This document shows, piece by piece, positions 1-5,575 of a stretch of DNA of 7,554 nucleotides; positions within the stretch are counted from its first letter, which is position 1, and each line of letters opens with the position of its first letter. The notes beneath the pieces were generated by a model that did not search any database, was not told where the DNA came from, and saw only the letters and a program-made list of their open reading frames with translations. Location of the stretch: positions 1 through 7,554 of the forward strand of contig CAZQRT010000060.1 of the NCBI GenBank assembly GCA_964596105.1, read 5' to 3'. A program made the translations under genes and the position numbers. Origin of the DNA: CAJUOR01 sp964596105. GTDB lineage: Bacteria; Bacillota_I; Bacilli_A; Erysipelotrichales; Coprobacillaceae.

Positions 1-1308
1 GTCACGATTCTCGCCACCAGGCTTTTAAGCCGGCTTGGCCTGGGCAAAGAAAACACCCTGCTGATCTCGATCATCGGGGTATTAATGACCGCCTATGTGA
101 CCAGCGGCTACTTCTACGGCATCTGCTCCGCCTTTATCATGGCGATGGCCTTCAACTACTTCGATACCGCCCCTTTCTACAACTTCCGCATGACCGACAC
201 CGCCGATATTTTATTCGTTTTGTGCTTTTTAATCTGCTCGCTGATCGCCTGCAATCTGACCAACCGCTTCCACGAGCAGCTCGAGATCACCCGGCGCAAT
301 GAGCAGATCACCGCGCAGCTGTACGCCCTCGCCGACCAGCTCCACTCTCTCTCGGGAACCGATGCCATCATCGCCTACGCCGAGCAGTATCTCGAGGAGA
401 CCTTTCATACCAAAGCCCGCGTCACCCTCGATCCGCCCAAAGAAAACGAGGTCGCCTTAATAAGCAAAGACCGCGTGATCGGATCGATCCAGATCAGCGG
501 CTACCAGAATGAGGAGCTGTTTCAGGCTATCGCCAACCAGATCGCCAATACCTTAGACCGCGAGCTCACCTACGCCGAGCAGGAAAAAATCCGCCTCGCC
601 ATGGAAAGCGAGCACACGAAAAACAACATGCTCAAGAGCATCAGCCACGATTTAAGAACCCCTTTAACCGGCATCGTGGGCGCCAGCCACCTTATCATGG
701 AACACTCCACCGACCCCAATATCACCCAGCTTTCCAAAGATATCAACGAGCAGGCGAAATGGCTGGCGACGATGGTGGAAAACATCCTGAGCATGTCGAA
801 AATCGAAAGCGACCACCTCACCATCAACAAAAACCTGGAACTGGTGGATGATCTCGTCCACAGCGCCTTGTCGCTTGTGATCGGTTTGGAAAACCGCCAG
901 GTTCAAGTGGAGCTTCCCGAGGAGCTGACCTTTGTCAATGTCGACGGCAAACTGATCGTCCAGGTGCTCTGCAACCTGCTTGACAACGCCGTCAAATACA
1001 CGAAAGAAAACGGCCGCATTACCATTCAGGTCAAAAAGCTTGATGACAATGTCCTGTTTAGTGTCAAAGATGACGGCCAGGGCATCAAAGCGGAAGAAAT
1101 CGATCACATCTTCGATGAGTTTTATACGACCAGCGCGGATTCCCGCAAGGGCATTGGTTTAGGGCTGACGATCTGCCAGGTCATCATCCATGAACACGGC
1201 GGGGAAATCTGGGCGGATCCAAATGTCAAAAAAGGCGCCTGCATATCCTTCCGGCTGCCTTTGGAAAGGGGAATCGATGTCGATGAGCCAGCCGATCTTG
1301 ATCGTTGA
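1..1308 (+). CDS. kdpD: KdpD-like sensor histidine kinase, C-terminal part (5' end outside window)
   Basis: The reading frame is open from base 1, so the true start lies upstream; 435 residues are visible (numbered here from base 1). Residues ~1-90 are hydrophobic membrane segments of the DUF4118 type, including the typical FNYF..xPFYNF stretch after a transmembrane helix. Residues ~115-185 look like a short GAF-like domain ending in an ANQIANTLDRE helix. A HisKA domain follows with the phospho-acceptor His216 in SISHDLRTPL. The HATPase_c domain has an N box (LLDNAVKYT, Asn329), G1 (DDGQGI, 357-362), F box (FDEFY) and G2 (GIGLGL, 384-389). Such kinases sit in the inner membrane, phosphorylate KdpE and respond to K+ or ionic stress. 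Whether the upstream part carries the KdpD/UspA cytoplasmic domains of full-length KdpD, or this is a short DUF4118-only kinase, cannot be seen. The end overlaps the next gene by 32 bases, which implies co-transcription and translational coupling. Confidence 0.9.
   Translation, partial: VTILATRLLSRLGLGKENTLLISIIGVLMTAYVTSGYFYGICSAFIMAMAFNYFDTAPFYNFRMTDTADILFVLCFLICSLIACNLTNRFHEQLEITRRNEQITAQLYALADQLHSLSGTDAIIAYAEQYLEETFHTKARVTLDPPKENEVALISKDRVIGSIQISGYQNEELFQAIANQIANTLDRELTYAEQEKIRLAMESEHTKNNMLKSISHDLRTPLTGIVGASHLIMEHSTDPNITQLSKDINEQAKWLATMVENILSMSKIESDHLTINKNLELVDDLVHSALSLVIGLENRQVQVELPEELTFVNVDGKLIVQVLCNLLDNAVKYTKENGRITIQVKKLDDNVLFSVKDDGQGIKAEEIDHIFDEFYTTSADSRKGIGLGLTICQVIIHEHGGEIWADPNVKKGACISFRLPLERGIDVDEPADLDR
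1266..1271 (+). promoter_or_regulatory. Ribosome binding site of kdpE, inside the kdpD 3' end
   Basis: AAGGGG lies 5 bases before the ATG at 1277 and 11 before a second in-frame ATG at 1283. It favours 1277 over an open-frame ATG at 1190, which would add 29 residues that match no receiver domain and lie entirely inside the kdpD ATPase region. Confidence 0.6.
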
Positions 1309-1969
1309 AGACGATCCCTACATCACCAAGTTTATGAAAATGGCCCTCGAGGAAGAGGGCTATGAACTGATCCACGCCGAAAGCGGACAGCAGGCCCTGC
1401 AGCTTTTTCAGACCGTGCCTTTGGAGCTGATCATTTTAGATCTGGGCCTGCCCGATATGGACGGTCTTGATCTGATCCGCCAGTTTAGAGAAAACACCAG
1501 CGTGCCCATCATTGTCGTCTCGGCCCGGATCGAAGAGACGGAAAAGATCAAGGCTTTGGATCTGGGCGCCAATGATTATGTCACGAAGCCTTTCTATATG
1601 GGCGAGCTATTGGCGCGGATTCGCGTCGCCCGGCGTTTAAAAGCCGATCAGGCGGAAGACTACTTTGAGAAAGACGATCTCAGGGTTGATTTCAAAAACC
1701 GCGCCGTCACCGTCAATGGCAAAAATGTTCATTTGACGCCGATGGAATACAGCCTGTTAAAGCTTCTCATCGATAACCGCGGAAAAGTGCTGACCCATAA
1801 CTTTCTGCAGCGGGAGATCTGGGGATATGTCGATCAGTCTAACCAGAATGCCCTGAGGGTGTTTATGGCCACCCTGCGCAAAAAGATCGAGAAGGACACT
1901 AACCATCCCCGCTTTATCATCACCGAGGTCGGGGTCGGCTACCGCTTTATCAACGACCGCGAAAATTAG
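1277..1969 (+). CDS. kdpE: KdpE-like OmpR-family response regulator
   Basis: This 230-residue DNA-binding response regulator has the usual length for the KdpE/OmpR family. The receiver domain (residues ~5-120) has acidic residues Asp12 and Asp13, phospho-acceptor Asp55 in LIILDLGLPD, the switch Ser82 in VVSAR, and Lys104 in TKPF. The winged-helix Trans_reg_C domain (~130-228) has the HLTPMEYSLL motif, the LRVFMATLRKKIE recognition-helix region and the ITEVGVGYRF wing, all very close to KdpE. It should be phosphorylated by the kinase encoded just upstream and bind target promoters; the classical target kdpFABC is not in view. The 32-base overlap with kdpD suggests a fixed kinase:regulator ratio. 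The start was chosen for its Shine-Dalgarno site and receiver homology; Met3 (1283) is a minor alternative. The TAG stop shares four bases (TTAG) with the end of the opposite-strand gene. Confidence 0.93.
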   Translation: MSMSQPILIVEDDPYITKFMKMALEEEGYELIHAESGQQALQLFQTVPLELIILDLGLPDMDGLDLIRQFRENTSVPIIVVSARIEETEKIKALDLGANDYVTKPFYMGELLARIRVARRLKADQAEDYFEKDDLRVDFKNRAVTVNGKNVHLTPMEYSLLKLLIDNRGKVLTHNFLQREIWGYVDQSNQNALRVFMATLRKKIEKDTNHPRFIITEVGVGYRFINDREN

Positions 1970-2412
1970 ATGATTTCCCCCTCATAGGGCGGAATCTCGC
2001 AGTCTAAATAGGCTTCCAGGGCTTTGATCATGAGGGTGAAATCATGACCGTGGTGAAGCCCTGAGATGGCCACCGTATAACAGTGCTCATCACCAACAAA
2101 AATCGGGAAAGCCCCGCCGACGGCCAGCGCGCCTTCGGATAAAGCAAGATGATGAGCGTATCCCCATAAACTGCAATGGCCGGTTTCCAGCACGGCCTTT
2201 CTTTTTGCCATCGCGAACTGTTTGTTGCGGATTTTTTTGTCGTTGTCGATAAAGCTGAACACCTCGCATGCATCGCTTTCCCGGATGATGAAAATCGCCG
2301 CCTGCTCGTGAAAAGTATCGCTTAATTCCACTAACAGGCAGCCCAGTTTCAAAGCCTCGCGGCTGTCAAAATAAGCGAGGTGAAAATAGCTTTCAATCGT
2401 TTCCAAATCCAT
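1966..2412 (-). CDS. UPF0303 / DUF336 (HbpS-like, GlcG/heme-degrading superfamily) protein
   Basis: This 148-residue soluble protein has no signal peptide or membrane segment. It resembles the UPF0303 group of the DUF336/GlcG-HbpS fold. The N-terminal ~50 residues are a helix then a strand (AAIFIIRES). A helix with the K-x-F-x-x-x-K-R-K-A-V pattern follows (~64-75), then His79 and Ser81. The hallmark GGAFPIFV is at ~99-106, followed by YTVAISGL (112-119) and a C-terminal helix (MIKALEAYL). Some DUF336 members bind or degrade heme or cobalamin, but UPF0303 proteins have no settled function, so none is assigned here. The start has AAGGAGGA (reverse complement of 2419-2426) 6 bases upstream. The gene diverges from the NIF3 gene and converges on kdpE with a 4-base overlap. 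It carries five Cys residues (25, 49, 80, 111, 138), more than I would expect for its size. Confidence 0.78.
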   Translation of the reverse strand: MDLETIESYFHLAYFDSREALKLGCLLVELSDTFHEQAAIFIIRESDACEVFSFIDNDKKIRNKQFAMAKRKAVLETGHCSLWGYAHHLALSEGALAVGGAFPIFVGDEHCYTVAISGLHHGHDFTLMIKALEAYLDCEIPPYEGEII

Positions 2413-2432
2413 TGATGATCCTCCTTTTTTTC

Positions 2433-2461
2433 TTTACATCGGCTTTATTTCTATTTAAAAT
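2433..2461 (+). promoter_or_regulatory. Sigma-A-type promoter of the NIF3-HAD operon
   Basis: TTTACA (2433-2438), a 17-base spacer and TAAAAT (2456-2461) match the vegetative consensus at 5 of 6 positions in each box. The predicted start of transcription is near 2468, which leaves about 22 bases of leader with AAAGGGG (2474-2480) 9 bases before the ATG at 2490. The predicted transcript starts downstream of the in-frame ATG at 2412, which supports the shorter coding region. Confidence 0.7.
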
Positions 2462-2487
2462 GATACCCAAAAGAAAGGGGAAAGCAA
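2460..2487 (-). promoter_or_regulatory. Possible promoter of the UPF0303 gene
   Basis: Read on the minus strand there is TTGCTT (2487-2482), a 16-base spacer, then TATCAT (2465-2460). The -10 matches consensus at 5 of 6 positions and the -35 at only 3 of 6. Transcription would begin near 2452, giving a leader of about 40 bases. The element overlaps the -10 and Shine-Dalgarno region of the divergent NIF3 gene, so the two directions might interfere. Weak call. Confidence 0.3.
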
Positions 2488-2489
2488 CC

Positions 2490-3317
2490 ATGAAATTACA
2501 AGAAATGTTAAAGATCGCGCTCGATCTTTGCGGTCTTCAGGACATGCCGGAGGACAGCGGCTGCGTCTATGACAACGGCAAGGACATTCATAAAGTTCTG
2601 GCCGGGATCGATATGTCGGCGGCGGAGCTGATGATCGCCAAGCAGCTCGGTTTCGACTGCGTGGCCCAGCACCATCCCAACGGCATCGTCAACAAGGAGG
2701 CCGGACAGTTACTGGCCCGCGATCACATGTACAAGCTGATCGAGGCGGGCGTGCCGAAAAACCAGGCCCAGAAACTGGCCTACGGGCGCGTTAAACAGAT
2801 GCATCAGGGCATGCACGGCCGCAACATGGCCAATATGTCCAGTGTCGCCAAACTGCTCGATATTTGCGATTTAGCCCTGCATACGCCGGCCGACCGTCTC
2901 GCCGAGAGTTATACCCAGAACAAAATGAACGAGCTGATGGCGAAAAATCCTGACTGCACCTGCGGGGACATCATCGATGAGCTGATGAAGATCCGCGAGT
3001 ACCAGGCCGCTTATGATACCCAGAAACCGGAAATCTGGGCCGGCCAGCCGGACAGTGTCGCCGGAAAGATCTATGTCTGCATGTACGGGGTCGGCGCGCC
3101 GGATATCGCGGAGTACAACGCCATGGCTGACGCCGGCATCGGCACGTTTGTCACGATGCACGCCACCAGAGAGGTCATCGAAGGTTTCCAGAAGTACAAC
3201 AAGGCCAACCTGATCATCGCCGGACATATGTCCAGTGACTCGCTGGGCTTCAATCAGATTCTCGACGCCTGGGAAGCCAAGGGCCTTGAGATCGTCCGCA
3301 TCAACGGCATCGTTTAA
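2490..3317 (+). CDS. NIF3-like (DUF34/NGG1p-interacting-factor type) dinuclear-metal protein
   Basis: This 275-residue protein is NIF3/DUF34-like, most similar in layout to the bacterial 'NGG1p interacting factor NIF3' subgroup. Visible landmarks are VLAGIDMSAAE (36-46), the metal-site HHPNG (His61, His62), a central helical insert with MHGRNMAN, LHTPADR (His131, Asp135), the second half starting GKIYVCMYG, MHATREV (His224), and GHMSSDSLG (His246, Asp250). Canonical NIF3 proteins bind two metal ions through His/Asp/Glu residues in such positions; here Asp250 sits where many members have Glu. The enzymatic role is unsettled across the family, so none is claimed. The start at 2490 has a Shine-Dalgarno site and begins the recognisable MKLQEML helix. 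An upstream in-frame ATG at 2412 would add a hydrophobic tail lying in the promoter and is rejected. The stop overlaps the next start (TAATG). Confidence 0.85.
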   Translation: MKLQEMLKIALDLCGLQDMPEDSGCVYDNGKDIHKVLAGIDMSAAELMIAKQLGFDCVAQHHPNGIVNKEAGQLLARDHMYKLIEAGVPKNQAQKLAYGRVKQMHQGMHGRNMANMSSVAKLLDICDLALHTPADRLAESYTQNKMNELMAKNPDCTCGDIIDELMKIREYQAAYDTQKPEIWAGQPDSVAGKIYVCMYGVGAPDIAEYNAMADAGIGTFVTMHATREVIEGFQKYNKANLIIAGHMSSDSLGFNQILDAWEAKGLEIVRINGIV

Positions 3318-4075
3318 TGAATATCCAGGCGGTATTTTTTGATATCGACGGGACTTTGGTTCCCTTTGGCTGGGATCATTTACCGGCCAGCACCAGAACA
3401 GCTCTGGATGCCTTAAGAGCGAAGGGCATCAAGGTGATTATCGCGACCGGCCGTCCCCCGAACAGCATCCATCATATGGACGCCATGTATACCTTTGACG
3501 GCTATCTGTGCGCCAACGGCCAGTACTGTTATGATCATGAGGGCGTCATTCATGAGGAGTATCTGCCGGTATCCTCATTGGAAAAGCTGATTCCTTACAC
3601 TCATGAAAAGAAAATCCCCGTGCTATACGCGACCCTCGAGAAAAGCTACCGCAATATTTATAACCATGAGGATTATGATCTGCACTGGCCGCTGCTGCCT
3701 GATGACGATTTTCTTTTAAGGCAGAAAATCATTCAGCTGATGGCTTATATTGACGAGAAGGATGACGAGGAGTTTTTAACCCATCTCCCTGGCGCTAAAT
3801 CAGCGCGCTGGACGGACCGTTTCGCCGATATTATTCCCGTGAACGGCGGCAAGGATCAGGGCATCGACGCCATGATCGCTCATTACCATATCCCTTTAAC
3901 AAATGTCATGGTGTTTGGGGACGGGGGCAATGATCTTTCCATGATCAAACATGTCCCTTACGGCATCGCCATGGGTAACGCCAGTGACATTGTCAAAGCG
4001 TCCGCTTATTATGTGACAGCTGATGTCGAAAAAGACGGCATCTATCAGGCCTTGAAGCATTTTCAGGTGATTTAA
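3317..4075 (+). CDS. Cof-type HAD-superfamily phosphatase (HAD-IIB)
   Basis: This 252-residue cytoplasmic, Mg2+-dependent phosphohydrolase is close to the usual Cof/YidA/YbjI length of about 265. Motif I is FFDIDGTL, with nucleophile Asp9 and general acid Asp11. Motif II is IIATGRP (Thr44, Arg46). The type IIB cap fold lies at about residues 80-175. Motif III is the Lys179 of NGGKDQGI, and motif IV is GDGGNDLSMI (Asp202, Asp206). IAMGNA follows, as in Cof proteins. Known members dephosphorylate sugar phosphates, FMN or other small phosphorylated metabolites; the substrate cannot be read from sequence. The ATG overlaps the TAA of the NIF3 gene by one base (TAATG) and has no clear Shine-Dalgarno site of its own, so translation is probably coupled by re-initiation. 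A strong hairpin terminator follows two bases after the stop, ending the operon. Confidence 0.92.
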   Translation: MNIQAVFFDIDGTLVPFGWDHLPASTRTALDALRAKGIKVIIATGRPPNSIHHMDAMYTFDGYLCANGQYCYDHEGVIHEEYLPVSSLEKLIPYTHEKKIPVLYATLEKSYRNIYNHEDYDLHWPLLPDDDFLLRQKIIQLMAYIDEKDDEEFLTHLPGAKSARWTDRFADIIPVNGGKDQGIDAMIAHYHIPLTNVMVFGDGGNDLSMIKHVPYGIAMGNASDIVKASAYYVTADVEKDGIYQALKHFQVI

Positions 4076-4076
4076 A

Positions 4077-4100
4077 AAAGCAAGGATGACTCCTTGCTTT
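4077..4100. terminator. Bidirectional intrinsic terminator
   Basis: A perfect 10-bp stem, AAAGCAAGGA (4077-4086) with TCCTTGCTTT (4091-4100), encloses the loop TGAC. On the minus strand it is followed by a run of T residues (complement of A4074-4079); on the plus strand by TTTATTTCTTTTC. It ends the NIF3-HAD operon from the left and the M28 gene from the right. The stem overlaps two bases of the M28 stop codon (TAA on the minus strand, 4101-4099). Confidence 0.88.
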
Positions 4101-5403
4101 ATTTCTTTTCTTCAGTTTCAGGCTTTTTCTCTTCTTCCTTCTTGCCCTCTAACTCCATGAAGCGCTTCTTCTGCTCTTCGAGCTTCTTGGCGATTTCATC
4201 AGAGAACTTGCGCTCGATCAGGTTAACCGGGGAATTCAGGATCTGCTCGGCGTATTTGACGACGAAGTTCAGGGTGATCATGAAGGAATCAGGATCGAGA
4301 TGTTCCATGGTGTCATAATGGTTATGAATCTGGGCGCCGCCCATCGGGGCTAATCTCGCGAAGGTGCAGCTTGGCACGCCGGCCTGGGCAAAGCTGGTGG
4401 AATCGCTGGAATAGAGATCCATTTTCGTCTGCACCGGATAGCCTTCCAGTTTCGCCAGGTACTCGATGCCGTGCATCGTGCTTTCGCTGGCGGAGACGGT
4501 GACTTCCTCATAGCCGATCGTGACACCGGTCATATCAAAGTTGATATTGTAGATATACTTCTCCAGCTCATCCTTGTGGGCCTCGCAGTATTTGCGGGAG
4601 CCGACTAAACCGATTTCCTCGGATCCGCACCAGATGAATTTCACGGTGCGCTTCGGGCGGTGTTCCTGGAAATAATGCATGAGTTCCATGATGGTGATGG
4701 AACCGGTCATGTTGTCCCAGGCGCCGCTGGAGTAGCGGACGGAATCATAGTGGGCGGAAAAGGCGACAATTTCTTCCGGCTTTTCAGTGCCTTCGATGGT
4801 GGCGACGACATTCTGGGACTGGCCTTTCTTGTCGCTGTCGGCTTTCATGATGATCTTGACTTCTTCCGGACGGCTTCTCACGATCGTCTCGGCGTCACTG
4901 ATATGAACGACGATGCCCGGAATGCTCTGCGGCTTGCCAAAGGCGTTGCGCGGTCTTAATTCCGCTTTTAAATCGTCAGGATCGGTGAAGTTGCCGTGGG
5001 TGGCGATATAGCCGAGGGCGCCGGCTTTGATCAGCTTCTCGGTCTGCTGCGGCATCATACGGCCCGATACCAGACAGATTTTGCCTTTCACATCCAAAAG
5101 ATTGGCGTCAAGGCCATTTTCGATATAGATGAACGGGGCGGTAATGCCCTCATCAGGGGTATTGGCGGTTCTGCCGATACCGATTACCGGATATTCTTTA
5201 TACTCCGGTTTCGTAACCGCTAAAAAAGCCTTCTCAATCTCAGGCATGTCGATTTCATAAGACTCGAGATGAGCCTCGACGCCCGCCTTTTCACATTCTG
5301 CTAAGATCATGTTGGCGGCATCGCGCTCAGCCTGGGTTCCGGTGACTCTCTCAAAGCTCAGCTTGGTGAGATTTTCCCAGGCTCTTTGTTTGTTTACAGA
5401 CAT
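4099..5403 (-). CDS. M28-family metallopeptidase with K/E-rich C-terminal tail (paralogue A)
   Basis: This 434-residue zinc aminopeptidase-type enzyme has no signal peptide or membrane segment, so it is probably cytoplasmic. A PA-like insert lies at about residues 80-190 (APFIYIENG...LLDVKGKICLV...GALGYIATHG). The catalytic M28 core has the expected metal and catalytic residues: His218 in SAHYDSV, Asp230 in GAWDN, Glu262-Glu263 in CGSEEIGL, Asp290 in NINFDMTG, and His360 in IHNHYDT. SSDSTSF (332-338) is also typical. The last ~35 residues are a Lys/Glu-rich, probably coiled or disordered tail. Family members release N-terminal amino acids or process small peptides; the substrate is unknown. 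The start at 5403 follows GGAGGAGG (complement of 5413-5420) by 9 bases. An in-frame ATG at 5454 falls inside the likely -10 box and is rejected. A paralogue is divergently transcribed next door. Confidence 0.92.
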   Translation of the reverse strand: MSVNKQRAWENLTKLSFERVTGTQAERDAANMILAECEKAGVEAHLESYEIDMPEIEKAFLAVTKPEYKEYPVIGIGRTANTPDEGITAPFIYIENGLDANLLDVKGKICLVSGRMMPQQTEKLIKAGALGYIATHGNFTDPDDLKAELRPRNAFGKPQSIPGIVVHISDAETIVRSRPEEVKIIMKADSDKKGQSQNVVATIEGTEKPEEIVAFSAHYDSVRYSSGAWDNMTGSITIMELMHYFQEHRPKRTVKFIWCGSEEIGLVGSRKYCEAHKDELEKYIYNINFDMTGVTIGYEEVTVSASESTMHGIEYLAKLEGYPVQTKMDLYSSDSTSFAQAGVPSCTFARLAPMGGAQIHNHYDTMEHLDPDSFMITLNFVVKYAEQILNSPVNLIERKFSDEIAKKLEEQKKRFMELEGKKEEEKKPETEEKK

Positions 5404-5421
5404 TTTAATCTTCCTCCTCCC

Positions 5422-5434
5422 GGCTATCATAGCC
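5422..5434. repeat. 13-bp palindrome between promoter and Shine-Dalgarno site of the minus-strand M28 gene
   Basis: GGCTAT-C-ATAGCC is a perfect inverted repeat with one central base. It lies in the transcribed leader of the minus-strand peptidase, one base beyond the GGAGGAGG at 5413-5420. As DNA it could be a repressor operator downstream of the promoter. As RNA it could form a 5-bp hairpin next to the ribosome site. The sequence does not decide between these, and chance is possible for one 13-mer. Confidence 0.45.
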
Positions 5435-5452
5435 CTTTTTCCATGGTATTTC

Positions 5453-5482
5453 AATATAATTTTAATTTTTCCACTTTGTCGA
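5453..5482 (-). promoter_or_regulatory. Promoter of the minus-strand M28 gene
   Basis: On the minus strand TCGACA (5482-5477) is followed after 18 bases by TATATT (5458-5453); each box matches consensus at 5 of 6 positions. Transcription would begin near 5446, giving a leader of about 43 bases that contains the palindrome and the Shine-Dalgarno site. The ATG at 5454 would not be transcribed, which fixes the start at 5403. Confidence 0.6.
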
Positions 5483-5520
5483 AATCAGAGTTCGCTTTTT
5501 AGAAAATCAATTCAAATTCG

Positions 5521-5549
5521 TTGACAGCACAGTAAAAATGGGATAAGGT
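5521..5549 (+). promoter_or_regulatory. Probable promoter of the plus-strand M28 gene
   Basis: A perfect -35 box TTGACA (5521-5526) stands 17 bases before TAAGGT (5544-5549), a poor -10 with 3 of 6 matches. An alternative is GATAAG (5542-5547) with an extended TG at 5539-5540, but its spacer is only 15 bases. Either leaves a leader of about 20 bases with AAGGAGGT at 5562-5569, 6 bases before the ATG. A strong -35 with a weak -10 would suit an activated promoter, though this is inference. Confidence 0.5.
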
Positions 5550-5575
5550 TAAAAAGAAATGAAGGAGGTATTTTT

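Noticed and set aside
664..1107. 147-codon open frame on the minus strand inside kdpD.
   Set aside because: It lies antisense to the conserved kinase core, has no ribosome site and resembles no family; it is a codon-bias shadow.
1190..1276. Longer KdpE starting at the ATG at 1190.
   Set aside because: It would overlap the kinase ATPase domain by 119 bases and add residues with no receiver-domain counterpart; the ATG at 1277 has a ribosome site.
2412..2489. In-frame upstream extension of the NIF3 protein beginning at an ATG at 2412, giving a hydrophobic signal-like N-terminus.
   Set aside because: The stretch contains the likely -35 and -10 boxes, the predicted transcript starts after it, and a Shine-Dalgarno site precedes the ATG at 2490 where family similarity begins. 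The hydrophobic residues come from T-rich promoter DNA.
2871..3227. 118-codon minus-strand open frame inside the NIF3 gene.
   Set aside because: It is antisense to conserved NIF3 motifs, with no start signals; a shadow frame.
4660..4959. 99-codon plus-strand open frame inside the minus-strand M28 gene.
   Set aside because: It is the complement of the conserved metal-site region, its composition is a reflection of that gene, and there is no promoter or ribosome site.
5404..5454. Longer minus-strand M28 protein starting at 5454 with a basic N-terminus.
   Set aside because: That ATG lies within the predicted -10 box, has no ribosome site, and its translation would run through the palindrome and the strong Shine-Dalgarno site.
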